Position numbers and translations under genes: made by a program. A DNA stretch of 64,000 nucleotides from Anaerolineae bacterium (GTDB taxonomy: Bacteria; Chloroflexota; Anaerolineae; Aggregatilineales; Phototrophicaceae): NCBI GenBank assembly GCA_022843385.1, contig JALHNT010000018.1, positions 62,001 through 126,000 on the forward strand, in the 5' to 3' direction. Below are positions 1 to 8,546 of this stretch, piece after piece (the stretch's first letter is position 1; the number at the start of each line of letters is the position of its first letter). The notes beneath the pieces are model-generated. The model saw nothing but the letters and a program-made list of their open reading frames with translations, ran no database searches and was not told the origin of the DNA.

Positions 1-575
1 TCACGCACAATATTCAGAGCGCCGCCGGTCGGCTCAACAGGCTGGTTGAAAATCTGCTGGATATGTCGCGGTTGGAAAGTGGGCGGTTGCAGCTTAAACG
101 TGACTGGTGCGATGTGAGCGAGGTCATTGGCGTTGCCGTGAAGAATCTGGCGCAGGAACTGGCTGAACGTCGGTTGACCATAGATACTGCCCCGTCCCTG
201 CCACTGATTCAGGTGGATTTTGTGCTGCTGGAACAGGTGCTGGTAAACCTGCTGGATAACGCCTGTCATTACACACCCGCTGGATCGCCCATCGCAATCA
301 CGGCCAGGCAGCAGGGGCAAACGATTGAAATCGCCGTCCGCGACGCTGGCGAGGGCATCCCGCCGGACGATCTGGAACGGATTTTTGACAAATTCTATCG
401 TGTATCGGGAACGGCTGCCGGTGGCACAGGACTGGGCTTATCCATCAGTCGTGGTCTGATCGAGGCTCATGGTGGCAGCCTGAGCGCCGAAAATGTGGCG
501 AGCGGGGGTGCCGAGTTCATCATTCGCCTGCCCTTAACGGCGGCCCCGCCCCCAGTGAAAGAGGCGACCGCATGA
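1..575 (+). CDS. kdpD: KdpD-type sensor histidine kinase, C-terminal part (5' truncated)
   Basis: The reading frame is open from base 3, so the gene begins before the window. What remains is the end of the dimerisation helix (RLNRLVENLLDMSRLESG) and the whole HATPase_c domain: N box around EQVLVNLLDNACHYTP, G1 box DAGEGIPP, F box IFDKFYR and G2 box GTGLGLSIS. The phosphorylated histidine and any KdpD sensor/USP domains are outside the window. The helix sequence followed by LQLKRDW is characteristic of KdpD. In that family the kinase is membrane-bound and controls the KdpFABC potassium pump through KdpE. The stop overlaps the next start (ATGA), so the two are translationally coupled. No kdpABC genes are visible, so the target is inferred from family only. 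Confidence 0.85.
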   Translation, partial: THNIQSAAGRLNRLVENLLDMSRLESGRLQLKRDWCDVSEVIGVAVKNLAQELAERRLTIDTAPSLPLIQVDFVLLEQVLVNLLDNACHYTPAGSPIAITARQQGQTIEIAVRDAGEGIPPDDLERIFDKFYRVSGTAAGGTGLGLSISRGLIEAHGGSLSAENVASGGAEFIIRLPLTAAPPPVKEATA

Positions 576-1261
576 GCGCTGGATTACAGGTGTTGATTGT
601 CGATGATGAGGTACAGATTCGCCGCTTTTTGCGCATCAGTCTGGAGGCGCATGGCTATCGCGTTTATGAAACGGCGGACGGACAGGAGGGTATCCTCAAG
701 ACCGCCCAGTTACGTCCTGATCTTGTGATCCTCGATATGGGGCTGCCGGATATGGATGGGCTGGAGGTGCTGAAGCGGCTGCGGGAATGGACGCAAACGC
801 CGGTCATCATCCTCTCGGTGCGCGATAGTGACCGCGATAAAGTGATGGCGCTGGATGCCGGGGCAGATGATTACCTGACCAAGCCCTTCAGCATGGATGA
901 ACTGCTGGCGCGAATCCGTACCGCCCAGCGCCACGCCCAGCCCCAGACGCAGGAAGCGACCTTCACCAGCGGTCATCTGCATGTTGACCTGACACGCCGT
1001 CTTGTCACGGTGCAAGGCGAGTCAATCAAGCTCACCCCGACCGAATATGCTCTGCTGCGGTTGTTGATCCAACATGCCGGCAAAGTGCTGACTCATCAGC
1101 AAATCCTGCGGGCGGTCTGGGGCCCGGAGTATGTTCAGGAGACTCATTATCTGCGCGTGTACTTTGCCCAACTGCGGCAGAAGATTGAAGCAAACCCAGC
1201 GCTGCCCGAAATCATCCTGACAGAACCGGGGGTGGGGTATCGGCTGGTCAATCCCCTCTAG
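572..1261 (+). CDS. kdpE: KdpE-type response regulator (OmpR/PhoB family)
   Basis: A 229-residue two-domain regulator. The receiver domain (residues 5-118) has the acidic pair DD at 11-12, phospho-acceptor D55 (LVILDMGLPD) and the conserved lysine in YLTKPFS. The C-terminal winged helix (about 130-227) ends in VGYRLVNPL, as in OmpR-type DNA-binding domains. The phrases LDAGADDYLTKPF and RLRQKIEANPALPE resemble E. coli KdpE more than PhoB. It overlaps the kinase gene by 4 bp and should be its cognate regulator. It is the last gene of this operon: the next gene converges on it after a 208-bp gap with no obvious terminator. Confidence 0.88.
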   Translation: MSAGLQVLIVDDEVQIRRFLRISLEAHGYRVYETADGQEGILKTAQLRPDLVILDMGLPDMDGLEVLKRLREWTQTPVIILSVRDSDRDKVMALDAGADDYLTKPFSMDELLARIRTAQRHAQPQTQEATFTSGHLHVDLTRRLVTVQGESIKLTPTEYALLRLLIQHAGKVLTHQQILRAVWGPEYVQETHYLRVYFAQLRQKIEANPALPEIILTEPGVGYRLVNPL

Positions 1262-1469
1262 AGGAATTCGACACGAGTTAGTCTCTAGCGCATCTGCTTC
1301 CTCTCTCACAGTACCCTGATCTCTTATTCCCTGCTGCCTGATACTGGCTGTTTCTAGCTGCATTTCTTATTGAGCCGCAGGTCACAAGCGAGCAACCGTG
1401 GACGCAGTGAACGGTGATTGAGCATCCATTTTGCCGATCTCAGCATAGTTAGCTTTTTCAGATGTGCGT

Positions 1470-2810
1470 TTATAGAAGCCGCTTAAACTGTGGTAGCCAT
1501 TGCGCTTGCGCTTCCAGCATTTCGTTGACCAACGCACGAATCTGCTCGAGCGTGCAAACCGCCGCCGTCAGCGGGTCGAGCAAGACAGCATAATGAACGG
1601 CTTCGGTGTTTCCAGTGAGAGCAGCTTCGACGATGAGTTCCTGTACGTTGATGTTGGTGCGGTTCAACGCAGCTAATTGAGACGGCATCTTGCCGACCTT
1701 AGTCGGTTGGATACGATTGCTGTTTACCAGACATGGCACTTCTACACAGCATCCCTCTGGTAAGTTGTCAATCAGGCCACGATTAGGCACATTGCCGGCG
1801 ATAACAAACGGCTGATTGGTTTCCATCGCTTCCATGATGTATGAACCGTACTCATGCGTGCGTTCTGTTGGCACCATTGACCCATCGGCAATCATCGCTT
1901 CGTACTCGTTCTCAAAGCGTGTTTGTCGCTCGATGCAGTGCTTCAGATAACCGCCAGTTCTGCCCCAATCAAACCAGTGATCGGCTGGACTCTGGAATTG
2001 TGGAACTAGCTCATCGTTAATCATGGCCGGACTCTTACGGAAATAGGGCATGTACTCACTGGCATGACCACTTGATTCGGTCACAAAATAGCCGAAATGT
2101 TCCATGATCTTGATTCGAACTGGCTCTTCGGCTTTGATTTCTGGGTGTTGAATCGCATCCCAGATCAGCGGATACAAATCTTGTGATCCACGTTTGAATT
2201 CGACAAAGAAGGCTTGATGGTTGATGCCAATGCTGCGATAGTGAACCTCGTTGTAGGGAACGTTAATCCAGCGCGCCAGCATTTCACTGGTACCCTGCAC
2301 ACTATGGCACAGACCGACATGAGGACGGCCGGTTGCCCGATCAAAGGCCCAACAATTAGCCGCCATCGGGTTGACATAATTCAGGAGCAACGCATCAGGC
2401 GCGAGTTCATCCATATCGCGGCCAATGTCCAATAGCACCGGGATGGTTCGCAGGGCGCGGAATACGCCGCCGGGCCCGAGCGTATCCCCGACACACTGCT
2501 CAACGCCATACCGCTGTGGAATCTCGATGTCTTGCCGGTATGCATCTAATCCACCCTGCTGGAAGGTCGTGACCACATAATCTGCATTCTTGATGGCGGC
2601 GCGGCGATCCGTTGTCGCTTCAACTCGAGCCGACAACCCCCGACGATCCACAATCGCCTGCACGACCTGGCGCGCCTGTTCCAGACGCACCGGATTAATA
2701 TCCATCAGGGTGAGTGTGCTGTCGCGCAACGCCGGGGCAAACAAAACATCACTGCACAGGTTACGGGTGAAGACCAGACTGCCCGCGCCGATAAACGTGA
2801 TCTTGGACAT
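1470..2810 (-). CDS. Glycoside hydrolase family 4 (alpha-galactosidase/alpha-glucosidase type)
   Basis: A 446-residue cytoplasmic enzyme of the NAD+- and Mn2+-dependent GH4 family, which cleaves glycosides by oxidation, elimination and reduction. The N-terminal Rossmann motif is FIGAGS (7-11). The family signatures NYVNPM (144-149), CHS with metal-ligand Cys168, and GINHQAF with the likely ligand His198 are all present, as is the substrate-side block CVGDTLGPGG near 106. Length is normal for the family (430-480). It resembles MelA/AglA-type alpha-galactosidases, but GH4 specificity (alpha or beta, gluco or galacto, 6-phospho) cannot be read with certainty. It is the last gene of the long Opp-type operon, 30 bp after the small membrane protein, so imported oligosaccharides are its likely substrate. 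Confidence 0.88.
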   Translation of the reverse strand: MSKITFIGAGSLVFTRNLCSDVLFAPALRDSTLTLMDINPVRLEQARQVVQAIVDRRGLSARVEATTDRRAAIKNADYVVTTFQQGGLDAYRQDIEIPQRYGVEQCVGDTLGPGGVFRALRTIPVLLDIGRDMDELAPDALLLNYVNPMAANCWAFDRATGRPHVGLCHSVQGTSEMLARWINVPYNEVHYRSIGINHQAFFVEFKRGSQDLYPLIWDAIQHPEIKAEEPVRIKIMEHFGYFVTESSGHASEYMPYFRKSPAMINDELVPQFQSPADHWFDWGRTGGYLKHCIERQTRFENEYEAMIADGSMVPTERTHEYGSYIMEAMETNQPFVIAGNVPNRGLIDNLPEGCCVEVPCLVNSNRIQPTKVGKMPSQLAALNRTNINVQELIVEAALTGNTEAVHYAVLLDPLTAAVCTLEQIRALVNEMLEAQAQWLPQFKRLL

Positions 2811-2840
2811 AATAAGTTGACTCCTTAGCAGAAATTCAAA

Positions 2841-3194
2841 CTATCGTATCGGCAGACGGCTGGCCCAGCGACCAAAGCCAGGCAAGGGAACAGTCTTGCC
2901 ACGCAAAGCATTCAACAAACCCAGTATCCAGGCTATCGCGCCATAAAGGTAAGCTGCAATAACCAGCGTGAACAAGCCAACTCCCAGTACAGCCATAAGG
3001 GGAATCCACGCCAGTAACCAGGCGACCACAGCCCAGGCAACCAGGCTGATGACCAAAAAAAGAAACAGTCCGACGGATTGTCGAAGGTGATAAACAGCCA
3101 ACGAATTCTGACGTTGGAACACGTACACATAAAGCCAGCCAAGAAACGGAATCAAATAGACGATGACCGCTGGGACACGTGAGGGTCTACTCAT
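2841..3194 (-). CDS. Small DUF4870-like membrane protein
   Basis: A 117-residue protein beginning at the ATG that overlaps the stop of the upstream ATPase gene (ATGA). A start 48 bp further upstream is possible but would lie inside the ATPase. It has three or four hydrophobic segments (about residues 8-25, 43-65, 68-85 and 88-100) and short charged loops such as [15 protein letters not shown]. This arrangement matches the DUF4870/Tic20-like small membrane proteins of unknown function. Its position between oppF and the GH4 gene suggests co-transcription with the transporter. Its role there is unknown. Confidence 0.7.
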   Translation of the reverse strand: MSRPSRVPAVIVYLIPFLGWLYVYVFQRQNSLAVYHLRQSVGLFLFLVISLVAWAVVAWLLAWIPLMAVLGVGLFTLVIAAYLYGAIAWILGLLNALRGKTVPLPGFGRWASRLPIR

Positions 3195-4234
3195 GCTGGC
3201 TCTCCAATGCCTTTGAGTTGTAGTTCGCTGGCAAAATGGCAACTGACGAAATGCCCTGGCTCGCTTTCAACGAGAGGCGGTTCTTCACGGCTGCATTTCG
3301 CCTGGGCATACTTGCAACGCGGGTGGAAGATGCAACCGGAGGGAGGGTTGGCTGGACTAGGCACTTCGCCTTGTAGCTGAATCCGATCAGAGTGAACTTT
3401 GGGATCAGCCGGGGGAACCGCCGAAAGCAAGGCCTCTGTATAGGGATGAAGTGGACGCCGTAACAATGTTGGCGTTTCGGCCATCTCCACAATCTTGCCC
3501 ACGTACATCACCGCGATACGATCCGAAATATGTTCCACGACCGACAGATCATGCGCAATGAAGAGCAGCGTAAGACCAAGGCGGTCGCGCAATTCCTGGA
3601 GCAGGTTTAGCACCTGAGCCTGAACCGAAACATCGAGTGCCGATACCGGCTCATCGGCGACAATCAGACGGGGATTGAGCGAAAGTGTGCGAGCCAGACC
3701 GATGCGTTGGCGCTGACCACCAGAAAATTCGTGGGGGTAGCGCCGCATTAGAGCTGGATTCAGACCGACAGCCTCCATCAATTCGGCAACTCGCTCTTCG
3801 GCCTTTTTGCCGTGTGCCACACCATGAATTTCAAGCGGTTCACTGATGATGTCGCGGACAGTCAGGCGTGGATTGAGCGAGCTAAACGGATCCTGAAAGA
3901 TCATGCGCAATTCGCGCCGCAGGGGCTTCATTTCTCGCTTATGGATCTGAGCCAGGTTAACCTGTTCTCCATTGGCAGAGGTATACCAGATTTCGCCGGC
4001 GGTGGGATCATAGAGGCGGAGAATGGTACGCCCAACAGTGGTCTTGCCACAGCCACTCTCACCGACCAGCCCCAACACCTCACCGTCACGCAGCCTGAAG
4101 CTGACACCGTCAACCGCTTTGACGTGTCCAACCGCACGCCGCAGAATTCCCCGATAAATGGGGAAATGGAGTTTCAGATTCTGAACATCGAGGATTATCC
4201 GGTCATTGCCATTCATCATATCGATTTCCGTCAC
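3191..4234 (-). CDS. oppF: Oligopeptide/dipeptide-type ABC transporter ATPase (OppF/DppF)
   Basis: A 347-residue nucleotide-binding subunit. Walker A is [14 protein letters not shown], the signature is [12 protein letters not shown], Walker B is [12 protein letters not shown] and the switch histidine is in FIAHDLSVV. The C-terminal oligo_HPY extension carries the cysteine cluster [14 protein letters not shown], which in this subfamily can bind an iron-sulfur cluster. It pairs with the OppD-like ATPase encoded at the head of the same operon. Its start overlaps the end of the cytochrome gene by 4 bp, so a cytochrome is translationally coupled between permease and ATPase. Confidence 0.93.
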   Translation of the reverse strand: MTEIDMMNGNDRIILDVQNLKLHFPIYRGILRRAVGHVKAVDGVSFRLRDGEVLGLVGESGCGKTTVGRTILRLYDPTAGEIWYTSANGEQVNLAQIHKREMKPLRRELRMIFQDPFSSLNPRLTVRDIISEPLEIHGVAHGKKAEERVAELMEAVGLNPALMRRYPHEFSGGQRQRIGLARTLSLNPRLIVADEPVSALDVSVQAQVLNLLQELRDRLGLTLLFIAHDLSVVEHISDRIAVMYVGKIVEMAETPTLLRRPLHPYTEALLSAVPPADPKVHSDRIQLQGEVPSPANPPSGCIFHPRCKYAQAKCSREEPPLVESEPGHFVSCHFASELQLKGIGEPA

Positions 4235-5985
4235 TTGGGTACGAATTGAAAATTGTTTTCTTCCATGATGATATCGGGATCGTTCCAGCCTTTTTGCTGC
4301 ATCAAATCATAAAAGGCTCGGCGATAAATCAACTGGACGGTCACATTGACGGTCTCCCCTTCAGCCAGGGAGAACAGAAAGCGAGTCGAGTCAGTAGCGA
4401 ATGCTGCTATGCGCGTATCTTCGACAATGGTCACTGGACGCCAGAAAGCTGCGGTGGGCATTTCGCCGGTCAAATCATCCCGCAGAACTTTGGCAAAAGT
4501 CTTCCCAGGGTACCCGGCATAATCGCCAGCAAAAGCTGGGTTTTCCGGCCCCTCGACCTTGATGAGCGGACTTCCATTTACGTCAGTTACACTGACGAGC
4601 AGAATCAGCGAGCGGATGGGCGCATCGGTAGGAACATGATGCCCTGTCTGGTCATTGGTAATTTCCACGACGAGCTCCAACTCATCGCCGACGCGGGTGG
4701 CAACCGTTTCCATCGTTACTGCGTTCTGCAAAAGCGTCACATCCGACGCACCGCGCATCGTATGATTGTTAAGCTCCGCATAATCGCGAACGAGACCACC
4801 TCGTTCAGGAAACACGAACCAATTCGCATCTGACTCGGGCATGTGACATTGTTGGCAGGTTTTGCCAGTGACTGGATCGCTATAGGGGCTTTCGAGCCAT
4901 TCGCCATAGGAATTGTAGATGACGGTGCCGTCCTTCACTTCTCCCATCCCAACCACGCCACCAAACACCCCAAAGTGGCACCCGGCGCAGAATTCACTCT
5001 TGGAAAGCAGCGGCAGATAACTATCGGGACGGGTCACATCGACCAACGTGCCGAAGAAAACATCCTGCTCTTGGGTTGCTGGGCGATTCAGGGTGACCGA
5101 CAATATGCCGGGCATATCAGGAAACGGTAATCCGGTTTCTGGGTCAAGATGAACGGCGCTGATCTTGTGACAGAACTCGCAGCTTATGCCTTCAGCCGCA
5201 TCACCTCGCAGGTAGGTCGAAGGAATGGCGGGCCGGCCTATCAGGCCATTCGAACGCTCAGTCGTCAAATCCGTATGGCAACCTGACCAAGTACAGTTCT
5301 GCGTGTTTGGTGCCTTAGAAGCGATAGGGGTGTGGCAGGTGGCGCAGTTGCCCGCCCGGTTCGGATTATCCAAGCGGAAGCCCGGCCCGTGAAAGGGTTG
5401 AGCTGGATCTGGCGGCAGCGGAACGCCGTCCATACCGTAGACAACCGGTTGACCCGTCTCTCCTTCTACATTTGTACCCATGTACACATTCAGGAAGCGA
5501 TGATTAATCGCTGCGCGCGAATGCTGATCTTCTTTCCATTCTGTGTATTCACGATGACAGACGCCACATGCAGGGGAACCTTCAACCCCTTCGAAGCTGT
5601 ACCATTCAAATTCACTGTTGTCGCCGTGCGGCAAGGCTCTCATGGCGATGACAATATTCTCACGATTGCTCCAATCCGATGCGGCAGGATCCAGGACAGT
5701 CCAGCCGATGTAATGCCCAGGTGCCCATGCTGTGACCGATAAGGGTTCACCGTTGACCGGCGCATTGATGCTAAACCGACCACTCTCATCGGCGATGCTT
5801 TGATCGGGAAAACCTTGAACCTGTACGATTGCTCCGGCTGCCGGCTGTCCGTTAGCATCCTGAACAATGCCAGAAATCGTGACTTGAAGATCAGTTCCCT
5901 GAACATATGCCAGAGCCATCCCAGTCATCAACAGAATGATTCCTACATTGAGCAAACTGATAAACAACCGCGCTGAAGTATTCAT
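4231..5985 (-). CDS. Secreted multiheme c-type cytochrome with N-terminal carboxypeptidase-regulatory-like domain
   Basis: A 584-residue protein. The chosen ATG has GGGTGAG just upstream; a TTG 12 bp earlier is also open. Residues 1-28 form a signal peptide or membrane anchor. Residues 33-115 look like a transthyretin/CarboxypepD_reg-like beta-sandwich ([20 protein letters not shown]). Six heme-binding motifs follow: CGVCH (140), CATCH (214), CTWSGCH (231, a CX4CH variant), CEFCH (269), CAGCH (333) and CQQCH (377). The spacing recalls cytochrome c554-like multiheme folds, and the last 190 residues are beta-rich without hemes. It should sit outside the membrane and carry electrons, but no partner reductase is visible. 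It overlaps oppF and lies 13 bp after oppC, inside an ABC transporter operon, which is unusual. Confidence 0.88.
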   Translation of the reverse strand: MNTSARLFISLLNVGIILLMTGMALAYVQGTDLQVTISGIVQDANGQPAAGAIVQVQGFPDQSIADESGRFSINAPVNGEPLSVTAWAPGHYIGWTVLDPAASDWSNRENIVIAMRALPHGDNSEFEWYSFEGVEGSPACGVCHREYTEWKEDQHSRAAINHRFLNVYMGTNVEGETGQPVVYGMDGVPLPPDPAQPFHGPGFRLDNPNRAGNCATCHTPIASKAPNTQNCTWSGCHTDLTTERSNGLIGRPAIPSTYLRGDAAEGISCEFCHKISAVHLDPETGLPFPDMPGILSVTLNRPATQEQDVFFGTLVDVTRPDSYLPLLSKSEFCAGCHFGVFGGVVGMGEVKDGTVIYNSYGEWLESPYSDPVTGKTCQQCHMPESDANWFVFPERGGLVRDYAELNNHTMRGASDVTLLQNAVTMETVATRVGDELELVVEITNDQTGHHVPTDAPIRSLILLVSVTDVNGSPLIKVEGPENPAFAGDYAGYPGKTFAKVLRDDLTGEMPTAAFWRPVTIVEDTRIAAFATDSTRFLFSLAEGETVNVTVQLIYRRAFYDLMQQKGWNDPDIIMEENNFQFVPK

Positions 5986-5998
5986 AGACTCACCCAAG

Positions 5999-7135
5999 TT
6001 ACTTCACGGCATATGGATCAGCCGCATCCCGCAAGCCATCGCCCATAAAATTGAAACCCAGTACAGCGATGACGATAAACGCGATGGGTGCCAGAATCCA
6101 CGCGTTTTGACCAAGCGTTTGAATATCCTGTGTATTGCGCATCATCAGTCCCCAACTGATCAGTGGCTCCGTAATCCCGATGCCTAAAAAGCTCAGAAAC
6201 GATTCAGCCAGAATCACGCCAGGGATATTGAGCGTCAGCACCACAATCACATGACTCAAAGTGTTGGGGTAAAGATGCCGGAAGATGATCCGGGCATCGC
6301 TCGCGCCCATCTCCTTGGCCGCGAGAATGAAGTCTGTTTCACGCAGAGAAAGGACTTTGCCACGCACTTCCCGCGCCAGAGTTGTCCAGGTCAGGAGAGC
6401 AAAAATGCAGGCCATGATGATGAATACGGTTAACGGATTGGCCGTCTTCGGCACCAACGCGGCAAGTGCCATCCACAACGGTAACTGGGGAAAAGCAGCA
6501 ATGAATTCGGTAAACCGTTGCAGGATGTTATCAATCCCACCACCATAATAGCCGGAAGCCACCCCTAAAACAGAACCGATAGCGACGCTGACGATTGTTC
6601 CAAAAAAGCTCATGCTGAGTGATATGCGCCCTGCTTCACAAGCTTTGCCCCAAAGGTCACGACCCAATTTATCTGTACCCAAAAGGTAGATGGTTCCACC
6701 TTCGTCCACGCCATACAGATGCAGGTTGGTGGGGATGATTCCCAGAAACAGGTATTCTGATCCCTGCACAAAGAATTTAATGTCATACGCCTTACTGGTA
6801 TCTTCCACCCACCTGACTTCAAAAGTAGTTGGATCCAGTTCGTAAACGTAGTTGTATACAAATGGCCCCAGGTGGAAATTGCCATTGGCGTCATAGAAGA
6901 AATGGATGGATTGCGGTGGCGTAAACGCTGCCTGGAGATTGATCTCGTCTATCGGAGTGGGACTCAGAAACTCCGCAAAAACCGCCATGAAGGTGAGTGC
7001 CAACACCATCAAGCCACCAATGATGGAAACTTTGCTGCGTCGAAACCGGCGCCAGACGAGTTGAAAATAGCTTTCATGGAGTTCTTCCGCAGCGCTTTGG
7101 TCATTCAGAACAGCCACAGCAGATTCAGTGGTCAC
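5999..7135 (-). CDS. oppC: Opp/Dpp-type ABC transporter permease (OppC/DppC) with enlarged outer loop
   Basis: A 378-residue inner-membrane permease starting at GTG with GGGGAG upstream. The N-terminal OppC_N segment ([14 protein letters not shown], then TM1 about 38-54) is followed by an unusually long hydrophilic stretch (about 55-160). The usual landmark [20 protein letters not shown] comes next, and then the BPD_transp_1 core with five further membrane helices. The ATPase-contact EAA motif is in [19 protein letters not shown]. Typical DppC proteins are about 300 residues; most of the excess is in the first outer loop, with phrases such as [18 protein letters not shown]. It forms the membrane channel with the adjacent OppB. 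Confidence 0.92.
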   Translation of the reverse strand: MTTESAVAVLNDQSAAEELHESYFQLVWRRFRRSKVSIIGGLMVLALTFMAVFAEFLSPTPIDEINLQAAFTPPQSIHFFYDANGNFHLGPFVYNYVYELDPTTFEVRWVEDTSKAYDIKFFVQGSEYLFLGIIPTNLHLYGVDEGGTIYLLGTDKLGRDLWGKACEAGRISLSMSFFGTIVSVAIGSVLGVASGYYGGGIDNILQRFTEFIAAFPQLPLWMALAALVPKTANPLTVFIIMACIFALLTWTTLAREVRGKVLSLRETDFILAAKEMGASDARIIFRHLYPNTLSHVIVVLTLNIPGVILAESFLSFLGIGITEPLISWGLMMRNTQDIQTLGQNAWILAPIAFIVIAVLGFNFMGDGLRDAADPYAVK

Positions 7136-7153
7136 GTTGGTTCACTCCCCTTG

Positions 7154-8149
7154 CTAAGTGTAGCGAATGCGTGGATCCAGGACGGCAAGGAAAATATCGG
7201 CCAGCAGGTTACCGAGCAGGATCAATACACCGTACATCAACAGGAGCGACCCCGAAATATAGATGTCCTGGCTGACCAGCGATTCAAAGAATAGCGGCCC
7301 CATCGTTGGCAACCCTAAGACGATGGCTACCTCTAGTTCACCCTGCATCATGTAAGGCAGTACCGTACCTTGATAGGCCACTATGGTGTGCAGCGCGTTC
7401 GGTACAGCATGTTTCATGATGACGGCGTTTTCACGTAGCCCTTTGGAACGAGCAGTGGTTACGTACTGGGAACCCATCACGTCTAACAAGTTGCCACGCA
7501 TGACACGCATGTTGCGCGCCACACCGCCAAGCCCTGCGATGACGAGCACCGGCCATATGTGGGCAAACATATCGATGACTTTTTCGATGCTCCAAGGGGC
7601 AAACACATACTGCGGAGAATGGAACGATGTGATGCTGGGCTGGCGTAACTCGATAACCAGTATATAGAGAAAAATAATGGCTATGGAAAAGCGTGGAACC
7701 GATGTGAATATAAAAGCAATTATCGCGCCCAAATTGTCCCATACGCCGTATTTTCGGGGTGCTACGAAAATACCCAAACCAACCCCGATAATGGTTGAAA
7801 TGGCATGGGAGAGTACGGCGATCAGCAACGTTTTCGGTAAACGATCGGCCACTAGTTCGCCAACGTCTTTCCGATAGGCGAAGGAGTAGCCAAATTTACC
7901 TTCGGTGACGATGCCCGAAATCCACGAAATAAACTGTTCTGGTTCAGATCGATCAAGTCCATACTGCTTACGGACGAGGTCGGCTGCTCGATCCGCTTCT
8001 TCAGCCGGCGTTCCCCGGTCGATCAGGAACTGTCGATAGCGCGTGGCAAAATCACCAGGCGGCAACTTGATGACAATAAACGAAACAATACCGATACCAA
8101 TCAACATAAAAAAGGCGACAATGAGTCGTCGAATAATATAATTTACCAT
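7154..8149 (-). CDS. oppB: Opp/Dpp-type ABC transporter permease (OppB/DppB)
   Basis: A 331-residue permease with the standard layout: TM1 (MVNYIIRRLIVAFFMLIGIGIVSF), a periplasmic-side loop containing LDRSEPEQFISWI, then five helices. The coupling motif is TARSKGLRENAVIMKHAVPNAL and the end is LDPRIRYT, as in OppB/GsiC proteins. A clear ribosome site (AGAGGTGAT) precedes the ATG. It lies 18 bp upstream of oppC. The 397-bp gap before it contains the stem-loop that follows the binding-protein gene, so its expression is probably lower than that of the binding protein. Confidence 0.93.
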   Translation of the reverse strand: MVNYIIRRLIVAFFMLIGIGIVSFIVIKLPPGDFATRYRQFLIDRGTPAEEADRAADLVRKQYGLDRSEPEQFISWISGIVTEGKFGYSFAYRKDVGELVADRLPKTLLIAVLSHAISTIIGVGLGIFVAPRKYGVWDNLGAIIAFIFTSVPRFSIAIIFLYILVIELRQPSITSFHSPQYVFAPWSIEKVIDMFAHIWPVLVIAGLGGVARNMRVMRGNLLDVMGSQYVTTARSKGLRENAVIMKHAVPNALHTIVAYQGTVLPYMMQGELEVAIVLGLPTMGPLFFESLVSQDIYISGSLLLMYGVLILLGNLLADIFLAVLDPRIRYT

Positions 8150-8546
8150 ATCACCTCTGAACGACCGGCTAATGTATCGTTTCAGGCATCATGAATGATG
8201 GCAAATGGACTGGCCTGCTTGTCACCAGATCATCCCGTATGCTGGCTGATCATCGTTGCACAACCCGTTGGGATATTCAGCACATGCTTATGACCTGGTC
8301 CATCTGCTATTTTTCCTCCACTCTGCAACCTGCCTCTACATCAAGGAAGAGCAGGAGCCGAGCAGAGCAACACCTAACGGAGATTTCTGGATCGACGCTA
8401 AGGAGAGAGGGAATGATCCTGGAGAACAGCCTCAGACATTGAGGGTGGGGTTTGGCGATGCACCTTTGGCCTACCAAACCCGCACCTTTAGAATGCCTTA
8501 ACCGTTGCAGAAGATTGATCGAATCCCTCTACCCATCTTGTGCAGA
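8150..8546 (-). other. Intergenic gap between binding-protein gene and oppB
   Basis: There are 397 bp without a convincing gene. Short open frames here lack ribosome sites and recognisable protein features. The only clear structure is the stem-loop at 8444-8486. The rest is featureless AT/GC-mixed sequence, probably the transcribed spacer of the operon. Confidence 0.6.
8444..8486 (-). terminator. Stem-loop after binding-protein gene (attenuator or mRNA-stabilising hairpin)
   Basis: GGGTTTGG (8448-8455) pairs with CCAAACCC (8474-8481), extended by GGTG/CACC after a one-base bulge. The loop is 18 nt. It lies about 60 nt downstream of the binding-protein stop on the minus strand. No U-run follows, so it is more likely a 3'-end stabiliser or partial terminator than a full intrinsic terminator. 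Confidence 0.5.
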
